A DNA stretch of 64,000 nucleotides from Maribacter sp044594925 (lineage in GTDB: Bacteria; Bacteroidota; Bacteroidia; Flavobacteriales; Flavobacteriaceae), in assembly GCF_044594925.1 (NCBI RefSeq), contig NZ_CP138991.1, positions 2,356,001 through 2,420,000 on the forward strand, written 5' to 3'. The position numbers and the translations under genes were made by a program. Position 1 is the stretch's first letter. Each line of letters opens with the position of its first letter. Shown piece by piece: positions 9,118 to 16,210 of this stretch. Below the pieces are notes generated by a model. That model saw only the letters and a list, made by a program, of their open reading frames with translations, had not been told where the DNA came from and did no database searches.

Positions 9118-9798
9118 AATATAAAATATAAAACCTATTCTCAGCGGCCTAAAACCGATAGATTCACCGTTAACTACGGCGCTATCTTCAAATAAATCAG
9201 TCAAGGAATAATAAACGTGTATATTAAAAGTGTTGTATCCTACATTTAAAGTTAACCCATACTGAAATTTCCTTATATCAGAATTAAAGAAGCCATCAGT
9301 AAAGTCGTCCGTTACTAATTTAGATCTTGCCCCTACTGCATAAGCAGCCTTCACTCCAGCGTATATTCGCCAAAACTTATATTCCTCAGCAGAAGAAGTG
9401 CGCCATCTAAATTCTAATGGGAACTCTACCAGATGTGTTTCCAATTTACTTCGTCTGAAACCTTCTACAGCCGTATCAAAAATATAATTTAACCCAGCAT
9501 CATTATCTCTCACCACCAAATTGGAGTAGTAATTGTTTATAGCAAGACCGGCCCCAAGACCCAAGGCCCTAGTTCCAGTGCTATTTAAGGGGATATCTTT
9601 AATAAAACCAGCATTAAGACCATAAGAAAGATTTCGTTGCTTAAAATCCTCTGCTTTATTACGCACAAAATTATAGGTGATTCCAAAATAAAACTGGTCC
9701 TCAAAATACCTAGTATTGGCTGTATTCTCCTTAGTCGGAGACTGTCCCATAACTTGAAGAACTACACAAAATAATACCCCACAAAGAAAACTTTTCAT
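9112..9798 (-). CDS. Outer-membrane beta-barrel protein, PorT/porin-like
   Basis: A 228-residue protein with a cleavable signal peptide (MKSFLCGVLFCVVLQVMGQ, residues 1-19). The body has alternating hydrophobic/polar strands ending in an aromatic-rich strand (RPLRIGFIFYIL), as expected for a small outer-membrane barrel. The layout (GITYNFVRNKAEDFKQ, GLGAGLAINNYYSN, LVEFPLEFRWRTS, YAGVKAAYAVG) matches the PorT-like barrel family of Bacteroidota. The type IX secretion protein PorT belongs to that family, but many other members do not work in secretion, so I do not assign the symbol. It is a single gene on the minus strand, converging with the rpoN operon. Confidence 0.7.
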   Translation of the reverse strand: MKSFLCGVLFCVVLQVMGQSPTKENTANTRYFEDQFYFGITYNFVRNKAEDFKQRNLSYGLNAGFIKDIPLNSTGTRALGLGAGLAINNYYSNLVVRDNDAGLNYIFDTAVEGFRRSKLETHLVEFPLEFRWRTSSAEEYKFWRIYAGVKAAYAVGARSKLVTDDFTDGFFNSDIRKFQYGLTLNVGYNTFNIHVYYSLTDLFEDSAVVNGESIGFRPLRIGFIFYIL

Positions 9799-9901
9799 CC
9801 TCCTATATAAATTAGGTTATCTAAAAACAACTCTGAAAGCTATTTTGATTTGCACAACACTACTAGATGTTATGTTGAATTATTTAAATGTAATAAAATA
9901 A

Positions 9902-9929
9902 AAAACGCTCCAAAAATATTGGAGCGTTT
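9902..9929 (-). terminator. Terminator of the exbB-exbD operon
   Basis: AAACGCTCCAA, five-base loop, TTGGAGCGTTT: an 11-base perfect stem. On the minus strand it is followed by a T-rich run, so it ends the transcript coming from exbB/exbD, 24 bases after the last exbD stop. Confidence 0.85.
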
Positions 9930-9953
9930 ATAAGTTTGAAATAACTGAATCTA

Positions 9954-10436
9954 CTACTGGAGATTTCTAAAAGCGTCTCCCTCATAGGTAGTATAGTTGA
10001 CCTTAAGTGCATTAACCTTTCTTAGCTCTTGCTTAATATCCGATATAAGACCCATATTCGCATTCTTATCCACCTTTAAAGAAGTAGTTAAAACGTTTTG
10101 AAGTTCTTGAGCCTTCTTTGCTCTTTCCATAAGAATATAATCACCAACCTCGGAAGGGTTTGCAAACTTATCGTTCAATTGTATTTTGGGTTCTGTTCCG
10201 AAAACCTTTTCATATTCCTTTGTTGGTTTACCAACATAGATATATATAACACGATCCTTCTTTTCTAACTTCTTTATTTCTGTGGCATTGGGCAAAATGT
10301 TCTCAACTTTCAGAGAACTATCCTTCATTACCGTAACCGTCATAAAGAAAAACAAAAGCATAAATACAATGTCTGGAAGTGATGCCGTTGATACCGCTGG
10401 CACATCTCCATCTTTTTTCTTTGCAAATTTTGACAT
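9954..10436 (-). CDS. exbD: ExbD/TolR-family biopolymer transport protein (second copy in operon)
   Basis: Part of an inner-membrane proton channel that energises TonB-dependent outer-membrane transport. The 160-residue protein has a short basic cytoplasmic N-terminus, one membrane helix (about 20-38, LPDIVFMLLFFFMTVTV) carrying the essential aspartate D22, and a periplasmic domain. It differs from the preceding ExbD by a longer, lysine-rich periplasmic part and lies 20 bases downstream of it. Two non-identical ExbD proteins behind one ExbB is a standard Bacteroidota arrangement. With so many TonB-linked transporters in these genomes (one SusC is at 32.2 kb), this operon is the likely energy source for them. 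Confidence 0.9.
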   Translation of the reverse strand: MSKFAKKKDGDVPAVSTASLPDIVFMLLFFFMTVTVMKDSSLKVENILPNATEIKKLEKKDRVIYIYVGKPTKEYEKVFGTEPKIQLNDKFANPSEVGDYILMERAKKAQELQNVLTTSLKVDKNANMGLISDIKQELRKVNALKVNYTTYEGDAFRNLQ

Positions 10437-10456
10437 AGTGTTCTGTTTATTGTTCG

Positions 10457-11080
10457 TTAATTAGATGAGGAAGTTTCTGCCTCAGAAAGCTTTTGAGGAA
10501 ATAAATCCTGAATCCGTTTTACTTTCTCTTTCAATTCCTCCTTTACATCATCAGATGTTTCTGGATTAAGATATTCAGCCTCCATTGCCGTGAAATCGGT
10601 TTTGAACAATCGCTGCGCCTCTCTGTTACGCAAATCATTATACGCACCAACTAATTCGTTCTGAACAGTTATGTAAGTGCTATATTTTGTTTCACGATCA
10701 TTTTTCAGGGAGATAATTGCTTTTGAGGGATTATCAGATGACGAAGCATCTCTCTGACCCTTGCAATAGTTACAATATTCCGGACTGCCTGATGGTGCCC
10801 CCCCATTGTCCAAAAAAGCTTTAGCCTTTTCGCGTAAATCCTTAAGCTCTATCAATTCGTCGTCAGCTAAAAGCTGTCCGTTTTTATTAATATTTACTTG
10901 AAAGATATTTTTTTGTTTAATAACAACGTCTGTATCGGGCGGTTCTATTGGCGGCAACATACGATCCAATCCTGCATCTGTTTCAATGGTAGTTGTTACC
11001 AAGAAAAAGATAAGTAAAAGGAAAGCTATATCTGCCATGGAACCAGCGCTAACCTCTGGTGCTCCTGCTCTTCTAGCCAT
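10457..11080 (-). CDS. exbD: ExbD/TolR-family biopolymer transport protein (first copy in operon)
   Basis: A 207-residue ExbD, longer than usual (about 140). The N-terminal membrane helix (about 15-32, MADIAFLLLIFFLVTTT) carries the proton-relay aspartate D17. The periplasmic region contains an insert of about 60 residues after residue 90 that includes a C103-N-Y-C106 pair and a charged, coiled-coil-like stretch. A CxxC in this oxidising compartment suggests a disulfide or metal site. That is not part of the classical ExbD fold. It is cotranscribed with the ExbB-like gene, a four-helix protein and the second ExbD. Confidence 0.88.
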   Translation of the reverse strand: MARRAGAPEVSAGSMADIAFLLLIFFLVTTTIETDAGLDRMLPPIEPPDTDVVIKQKNIFQVNINKNGQLLADDELIELKDLREKAKAFLDNGGAPSGSPEYCNYCKGQRDASSSDNPSKAIISLKNDRETKYSTYITVQNELVGAYNDLRNREAQRLFKTDFTAMEAEYLNPETSDDVKEELKEKVKRIQDLFPQKLSEAETSSSN

Positions 11081-11094
11081 AATCTTTGTGTTTT

Positions 11095-11526
11095 TTATTT
11101 ACTAAACATATTTTTAATAGCTGGTATGATGAGAGAAGCTACAGCAATAATTGTTAATAGGAAAAATACATTCAATCCCATACCAATCTTTTTTACTGTA
11201 CTTTCATCTGACATAGCCAAGAATTCCGGATCAACATCCGTTCCACTAGCCAATACATAAGAGATACCAACCACTAATAAGAACCCTCCAACAACAAACA
11301 AAGTCTTTTTAAGGCCCTGTGGATTAGAGAATAAATTTTTAAGTGTGAAAACCAAACTTACCACTACTGCAATTCCTAGTAGTATGTAAGTAATGATAAA
11401 CATTGCGTTCATTGCTCCACTTTGCGCAGCTTCCGCTACAGGCATATCCGAACTAGGTAATAAGTACCACAGCAATGCGCTTACCACACCTATAACAATC
11501 AATGCTATTTTTATAATTTTTTGCAT
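11095..11526 (-). CDS. Small four-helix membrane protein in the exbBD operon
   Basis: A 143-residue protein of unknown function with about four membrane helices: roughly residues 5-24 (KIALIVIGVVSALLWYLLP), 42-64, 75-93 and 119-140. The residue between helices 1 and 2 is short and acidic/polar. It sits 14 bases from the first exbD and 26 bases from exbB on the same strand, a position that is commonly conserved in Flavobacteriaceae. This suggests an accessory subunit of the proton channel or a partner for one of the two ExbD proteins. No named family is recognised. Confidence 0.75.
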   Translation of the reverse strand: MQKIIKIALIVIGVVSALLWYLLPSSDMPVAEAAQSGAMNAMFIITYILLGIAVVVSLVFTLKNLFSNPQGLKKTLFVVGGFLLVVGISYVLASGTDVDPEFLAMSDESTVKKIGMGLNVFFLLTIIAVASLIIPAIKNMFSK

Positions 11527-11552
11527 AATTTTTAGGTATTAAAAGGTGCTAC

Positions 11553-12302
11553 TTATTTTTTGTGATCTACCAACATATCGATTAAAGTAATCGAAGAATC
11601 TTCCATGTCATTAACTATGCTATCAATCTTAGCAATAATGTAATTATAAAAAATTTGAAGGATAATGGCAGTAATCAAACCAAATACCGTCGTTAATAAT
11701 GCAACTTGGATATCACCTGCAATAAGTGAAGCACTTAAGTTACCAACAGCAGCAATTTTCTGGAAGGCTTGAATCATACCAATAACCGTACCCATGAAAC
11801 CAAGCATCGGTGCAATAGCGATAAATAAAGATAACCAAGAAACATTTTTCTCTAATTGTCCCATTTGAACACCACCGTAAGCTACAACTGCTTTCTCCGC
11901 AGATTCAACGCTCTCACCTGCTCTATCTAAACCTTGGTAATATATAGAAGCCACTGGACCTTTTGTATTTCTACAAACTTCTTTCGCAGCTTCAACACCG
12001 CCAGAAGCTAAAGCATCTTCAACTTGTTGCTTTAATTTAGAACTGTTCGTGCTTGCCATGTTAAGGTATATGATTCTTTCAATAGCAACCGCCAAACCAA
12101 GAATCAAACATAAAAGAACAATACCCATGAAACCGGCACCCCCGGTAATGAACATTTCCTTTAATACTTGTGTAAATCCTTTTTCTGCCTCAGGGGCTGC
12201 ATCTTGAATTAAAATAGCTGCAGTCGCCACCTTTGCACTTACCATATTTGTACCTGCTACAAATGCCCCAGCAACTGCTAGGCTTGGGAATAATTTTTTC
12301 AT
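11553..12302 (-). CDS. exbB: MotA/TolQ/ExbB proton-channel family protein
   Basis: Proton-conducting partner of ExbD in the TonB energising complex of the inner membrane. The 249-residue protein begins with a signal-like hydrophobic segment (residues 1-30), then a first core helix (about 53-73, GGAGFMGIVLLCLILGLAVA). A cytoplasmic region and the two conserved helices follow (LSLFIAIAPMLGFMGTVIGMIQAF at about 155-178; LLTTVFGLITAIILQIFYNYI at about 201-222). The TVIGMI and TTxxGLxxAI motifs are diagnostic. It is the first gene of the operon ending at the terminator at 9902. Confidence 0.92.
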   Translation of the reverse strand: MKKLFPSLAVAGAFVAGTNMVSAKVATAAILIQDAAPEAEKGFTQVLKEMFITGGAGFMGIVLLCLILGLAVAIERIIYLNMASTNSSKLKQQVEDALASGGVEAAKEVCRNTKGPVASIYYQGLDRAGESVESAEKAVVAYGGVQMGQLEKNVSWLSLFIAIAPMLGFMGTVIGMIQAFQKIAAVGNLSASLIAGDIQVALLTTVFGLITAIILQIFYNYIIAKIDSIVNDMEDSSITLIDMLVDHKK

Positions 12303-12379
12303 TTTTTCAAACTTAAATTAGTTAGTTAATAGGGTTAAAGATAAAAAAAAAACAATATAAAAAAAGTAAAATTTAATTG

Positions 12380-12467
12380 CAGAGAGGAAGGGATTCGAAC
12401 CCTCGATACCCTTTTGGGGTATACACACTTTCCAGGCGTGCGCCTTCGACCACTCGGCCACCTCTCT
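12380..12467 (-). tRNA. tRNA-Ser (anticodon GGA)
   Basis: Read on the minus strand: a seven-base acceptor stem AGAGAGG/CCTCTCT, a D-arm with GTGGCCGAGTGGTCGAAGGC, anticodon loop CTGGAAA with GGA, a long variable arm (GTATACCCC AAAA GGGTATC) typical of class II tRNAs, and a T-arm with GGTTCGAATCC. Discriminator base G, as in tRNA-Ser. CCA is not encoded. It reads UCC/UCU codons. Confidence 0.97.
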
Positions 12468-12537
12468 AAATTAGTCTTTTTTAAGGTTGGGCAAATAACA
12501 AAAAAAATATTGGTTAAAGAAATTATTACAGGTTAAT

Positions 12538-13572
12538 TTAGTGCATTTCACCACGTAGCTCAGTCTCAAAAACGGTTTTAAACAAGGCATCGGACACATC
12601 ACTACCAAGCATATACATGGCTTTGGCTATCGCCGCTTCTGTTGTAATATCCTTACCACTAATAACTTGCATTTTCTTTAACTGTGTACTTGTCTCATAT
12701 TGTCCCATTAATACACTACCTCCAGAGCACTGGGTAACATTAATTACATGTAGCCCATTTTTTATGGCCATTTTTATACTATCAATGAACCAATCGGCTG
12801 TAGGAGCATTTCCCGAACCGTAAGTCTCCACAATAAGCACGCGCAGTCCTTCCGTTTTCAGAACACCATCCAAAGCGCGTTGATTTAAGCCCGGAAAAAT
12901 TTTCAAAACAGCTACATTCTCGTCCATTTGTTTATGGAACTTAGGCTTTCTATTTTTCTTATGGGGCAATAAATACTCCTTAAAAACATTTAAATGCACA
13001 CCAGACTCTATCAAATGTGGATAATTTAATGAGGCAAATGCTTGAAAGTGTTCTGCGTTTATTTTAGTAGTTCTATTCCCTCGATATAATTTATATTCAA
13101 AGTACAGACCAACTTCGCGAATTACAGAACGCCCTCTTTCCTGCAATGCGGCAATCTGAATGGAAGTAATTAAATTTTCCTTTGCGTCTGTTCTCAAATC
13201 GCCTATTGGTAGTTGTGAACCTGTTAAGATTACTGGTTTTGAAAGATTTTCTAGCAGAAAACTAAGTGCGGCAGCAGTATAACTCATGGTATCACTGCCG
13301 TGCAGTACAACAAATCCATCATGAGAATCATAATAAGCCTCTATAATTTCGACGATTCTCACCCAATCCGATGTTCCCATGTCAGAAGAATCTATAGGTT
13401 CCTGAAAAGATACCGTATCGATACTGCAATCCAATTGATTCAATTCTGGTATGTTCTTTAACAATTCATCAAAATTAAACGCCCTTAGCGCTCCAGAAGC
13501 ATAGTCCTTCACCATACCTATGGTTCCACCGGTATAAATTAAGAGGATTTTTTTATCGTTCACAGCCATCAT
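12538..13572 (-). CDS. ansA: Type I L-asparaginase
   Basis: Hydrolyses L-asparagine to aspartate and ammonia. The 344-residue cytoplasmic protein (no signal peptide) has the two catalytic-threonine motifs of the family: IYTGGTIGM (12-20, nucleophile T14 or T17 region) and HGSDTMSYTAAAL (about 95-107, with the T-D pair). The C-terminal domain carries VETYGSGNAP and TQCSGGSVLMGQY, matching the bacterial type I (homotetramer/dimer) enzymes. It lies 15 bases downstream of tatD and is probably cotranscribed with it. The start ATG-ATG at 13572 is slightly ambiguous; the second ATG is equally possible. Confidence 0.93.
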   Translation of the reverse strand: MMAVNDKKILLIYTGGTIGMVKDYASGALRAFNFDELLKNIPELNQLDCSIDTVSFQEPIDSSDMGTSDWVRIVEIIEAYYDSHDGFVVLHGSDTMSYTAAALSFLLENLSKPVILTGSQLPIGDLRTDAKENLITSIQIAALQERGRSVIREVGLYFEYKLYRGNRTTKINAEHFQAFASLNYPHLIESGVHLNVFKEYLLPHKKNRKPKFHKQMDENVAVLKIFPGLNQRALDGVLKTEGLRVLIVETYGSGNAPTADWFIDSIKMAIKNGLHVINVTQCSGGSVLMGQYETSTQLKKMQVISGKDITTEAAIAKAMYMLGSDVSDALFKTVFETELRGEMH

Positions 13573-13587
13573 ATTCTAGTTTAATGG

Positions 13588-14355
13588 TTAGACCCCAAAG
13601 ACCATTTTTGAGTTATTCGTTGTGATTTCAGCAATCTCAGCTATATCCTTTCTATAAATTAATTCCAGCTTTTCCAATATCTTTGGCAAATAGGCACTTT
13701 CATTACGTTTGCCTCGGTATGGGGTTGGCGCTAGATAAGGAGCATCTGTTTCTAATACAATATGACTCAAATCTACTTTCTCAAGAAATTTATCGATTTT
13801 TCCGTTCTTAAAAGTAACTACTCCACCTATACCAAGCTTCATATTATAGGATATCGCTTTTTGAGCTTGCTCCCATGTGCCCGTAAAACAGTGGAATATA
13901 CCATGAAGTGCTTCTCCCTTCTCTTCTTCAAGAATCTCAAAAATTTCGTCAAAAGCTTCCCGGCAATGAATTACTATTGGTAATTTATATTTTTTGGCCA
14001 ACTTTATTTGATACCTGAAGGCATCTTGCTGTTGCGTCAAAAAAGCTTTCTCCCAGTATAAATCAATTCCAATCTCCCCGATAGCACAAAAATTATGCTC
14101 TTGAAGCATTTCTTCTACATGCGCCAACTCTTCCTTATAATCCTCTTTAACATGGGTAGGATGCAAACCCATCATAAGAAACATATGTTTGGGGTAGGCC
14201 TGCTTTAAATCTAACATGCGCTGCGTGTAAGTTGAATCTATCGCAGGAATAAAAAAACGTTCCACTCCTTTGGAAATAGCATTTGCAATGACCGTTTCTC
14301 TGTCATCATCAAAAGCTTCACTGTATAAATGAGTATGTGTATCCGTAAGTATCAT
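13588..14355 (-). CDS. tatD: TatD-family metal-dependent hydrolase (DNase)
   Basis: TatD proteins are metal-dependent nucleases of the amidohydrolase fold. The 255-residue protein has the H7-T-H9 metal site near the start (ILTDTHTHLYSEAF), E-I-G-I-D-L-Y-W at about 96-103 (bridging Glu), VIHCREAF (His), HCFTG (His) and the final LETDAPYLAP aspartate motif with PYRGKRNE. All metal ligands are present. It precedes ansA by 15 bases. A -7 box ends only five bases before its start codon, suggesting a leaderless or near-leaderless mRNA. Confidence 0.94.
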   Translation of the reverse strand: MILTDTHTHLYSEAFDDDRETVIANAISKGVERFFIPAIDSTYTQRMLDLKQAYPKHMFLMMGLHPTHVKEDYKEELAHVEEMLQEHNFCAIGEIGIDLYWEKAFLTQQQDAFRYQIKLAKKYKLPIVIHCREAFDEIFEILEEEKGEALHGIFHCFTGTWEQAQKAISYNMKLGIGGVVTFKNGKIDKFLEKVDLSHIVLETDAPYLAPTPYRGKRNESAYLPKILEKLELIYRKDIAEIAEITTNNSKMVFGV

Positions 14356-14359
14356 ACCG

Positions 14360-14367
14360 CAAAAATA
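14360..14367 (-). promoter_or_regulatory. Putative -7 box for tatD-ansA
   Basis: On the minus strand TATTTTTG matches TAnnTTTG and lies immediately before the tatD ATG (14355). With a start point 4-7 bases downstream, the transcript would begin at or next to the start codon. Confidence 0.5.
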
Positions 14368-14454
14368 GGTTTATCTTTACAGATTAAATTACAAGTAAGG
14401 TCAAGAATTTAAAGGATTCTGAAACGTATTTCTAAGCAGTAAATCAAAAGACCC

Positions 14455-14901
14455 ATGCCTACATTATCTAAATTCCTAAAGAAAAAGAACTTTATTAAAA
14501 CAAATTTAAAGCTCACCAACACGGATCATTTTGAAGTGATAGCAAAAATAAATGGCATAAAAGGACGATTCATTTTAGACACCGGGGCATCTAACACCTG
14601 TGTGGGTTTTGATAAAATCGAATTCTTTAACCTGAAGTCGAAATCATCCGACATTAAAGCAGCCGGCGCAGGGGCTACCAATATGAAAACACTTGTATCT
14701 AAGAAGAATAAGGTACAGATTGGCAAATGGAAGATGAAAAAATTGAAGATTGTCCTCTTTGATTTAAATCACGTTAACGAAGCTCTTATCTCACAAAACG
14801 CCACTCCCGTAGATGGTATCATTGGCGCAGATGTATTAAAAAAAGGAAAAGCTGTAATTGATTATCGTCAAAAGGATGTATACTTGAAGCAGCTTGGGTA
14901 A
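14455..14901 (+). CDS. Retropepsin-like aspartic protease family protein
   Basis: A 148-residue protein with one retropepsin-type aspartyl protease domain. ILDTGASNTCV (40-50) holds the catalytic D42-T-G, and DGIIGADVLKKGKAVIDY near the C-terminus matches the second conserved strand-loop (IIG.D.L). Such bacterial proteins should act as dimers, each giving one aspartate. There is no clear signal peptide (basic N-terminus, MPTLSKFLKKKNF), so a cytoplasmic location is likely, unless the start is elsewhere. The substrate is unknown. It is a single gene facing a terminator shared with sucB. Confidence 0.8.
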   Translation: MPTLSKFLKKKNFIKTNLKLTNTDHFEVIAKINGIKGRFILDTGASNTCVGFDKIEFFNLKSKSSDIKAAGAGATNMKTLVSKKNKVQIGKWKMKKLKIVLFDLNHVNEALISQNATPVDGIIGADVLKKGKAVIDYRQKDVYLKQLG

Positions 14902-14916
14902 CTATAAATTAACACA

Positions 14917-14948
14917 AAGGCCCTTTCCAGTTTTTGGAAAGGGCCCTT
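14917..14948. terminator. Bidirectional terminator between protease and sucB
   Basis: AAGGCCCTTTCC, seven-base loop, GGAAAGGGcCCTT (one bulged C), flanked by A/T-rich DNA. It separates two convergent genes and can serve both. Confidence 0.75.
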
Positions 14949-14968
14949 GTATTTCGAAAAGATTTTTT

Positions 14969-16189
14969 TCACATCTCTAATGCTTTTTTTACATCACCTC
15001 CCATTAATAACTCTTCAGGGTTTTCCAAAGCCTCTTTAACAGCAACCAAGAACCCGACAGATTCTTTACCATCAATAATTCTATGGTCGTAGGAAAGTGC
15101 CACATACATAATGGGGGCAATTGCTATAAGGCCATCTTTGGCAATTGGTCTTTCTACAATATTATGCATTCCAAGAATTGCACTTTGAGGTGGATTAATG
15201 ATTGGAGTTGACAACATAGAACCAAAGACACCGCCATTAGTTATTGTAAAGGTACCTCCTGTCATCTCGTCTACAGTTATCTCTCCTTCCCTTGCGCGGA
15301 TAGCCAGTCGTTTTACCTCTGCCTCTACACCTCTAAAAGATAGATTTTCCGCATTTCGAATAACAGGCACCATAAGACCTTTTGGGCCCGAAACCGCTAT
15401 ACTGATATCGCAAAAATCGTAGGAAAGCATCTCCTTACCGTCTATCATAGAATTCACAGCCGGATACATTTCTAAAGCCCTAACAACTGCCTTGGTAAAG
15501 AATGACATAAAGCCTAATCCCACACCATGCTTTTCTTTAAATGCTTCTTTATATTCTTTTCGTAACGCAAAAATTGGAGACATGTCCACTTCATTGAAAG
15601 TCGTCAACATTGCCGTCTCATTTTTAGCTGAAACTAAACGCTCTGCTACTTTTCTGCGAAGCATAGAAAGTTTGGAACGAGTTTCTCCACGATTTCCTCC
15701 AGAAACCGGAGAACCCATTGAAGGAACTGCCTTAACCGCATCTTCCTTGGTAATCCTGCCATCTCTCCCAGTACCCTTTACCGTTTTGGAATCCACCCCT
15801 TTTTCATCCATTATTTTTTTGGCGGCAGGCGAGGCACTTCCAGTAGCGTAGGATGTTTTTGCAGCAGGCTCCTCTTTTGGAGCTGGTTTACTTTCTTTTG
15901 CCACATCTTCTTTTGAGGTTTCACTCTTACCACTAGCATCATCTGGCTTAGCTGCACTGGTATCTATGAGACACACTACGGCGCCCACCTCAACAGCATC
16001 ACCCACTTCTGCTTTTAATGTTATCGTTCCGCTTGCTTCCGCTGGCAATTCCAAGGTAGCTTTGTCCGAATCTACTTCTGCTATTGCTTGGTCTTTCTCA
16101 ACATAATCGCCATCTTCTACCAACCATTCCGCAATTTCAACTTCAGTTATGGACTCTCCAGGAGAGGGAACTTTCATTTCTAGAATCAT
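14969..16189 (-). CDS. sucB: Dihydrolipoyllysine succinyltransferase (E2 of 2-oxoglutarate dehydrogenase)
   Basis: E2 core of the 2-oxoglutarate dehydrogenase complex; transfers the succinyl group to CoA. The 406-residue protein has one lipoyl domain (1-77) with lysine K43 in SDKATLE, then a Pro/Ala/Lys-rich linker. A peripheral-subunit-binding domain follows (about 117-150, SPAAKKIMDEKGVDSK...GRITKEDAVKA). The catalytic domain ends with SYDHRIIDGKES, where H369 and D373 are the active-site pair. It follows sucA by 21 bases on the same strand. The E3 subunit is not in the window. Confidence 0.96.
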   Translation of the reverse strand: MILEMKVPSPGESITEVEIAEWLVEDGDYVEKDQAIAEVDSDKATLELPAEASGTITLKAEVGDAVEVGAVVCLIDTSAAKPDDASGKSETSKEDVAKESKPAPKEEPAAKTSYATGSASPAAKKIMDEKGVDSKTVKGTGRDGRITKEDAVKAVPSMGSPVSGGNRGETRSKLSMLRRKVAERLVSAKNETAMLTTFNEVDMSPIFALRKEYKEAFKEKHGVGLGFMSFFTKAVVRALEMYPAVNSMIDGKEMLSYDFCDISIAVSGPKGLMVPVIRNAENLSFRGVEAEVKRLAIRAREGEITVDEMTGGTFTITNGGVFGSMLSTPIINPPQSAILGMHNIVERPIAKDGLIAIAPIMYVALSYDHRIIDGKESVGFLVAVKEALENPEELLMGGDVKKALEM

Positions 16190-16210
16190 TCTTTCTATAA
16201 TTTGATTTTT

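Noticed and set aside
15492..15851. 119-residue plus-strand frame
   Set aside because: Antisense shadow of sucB.
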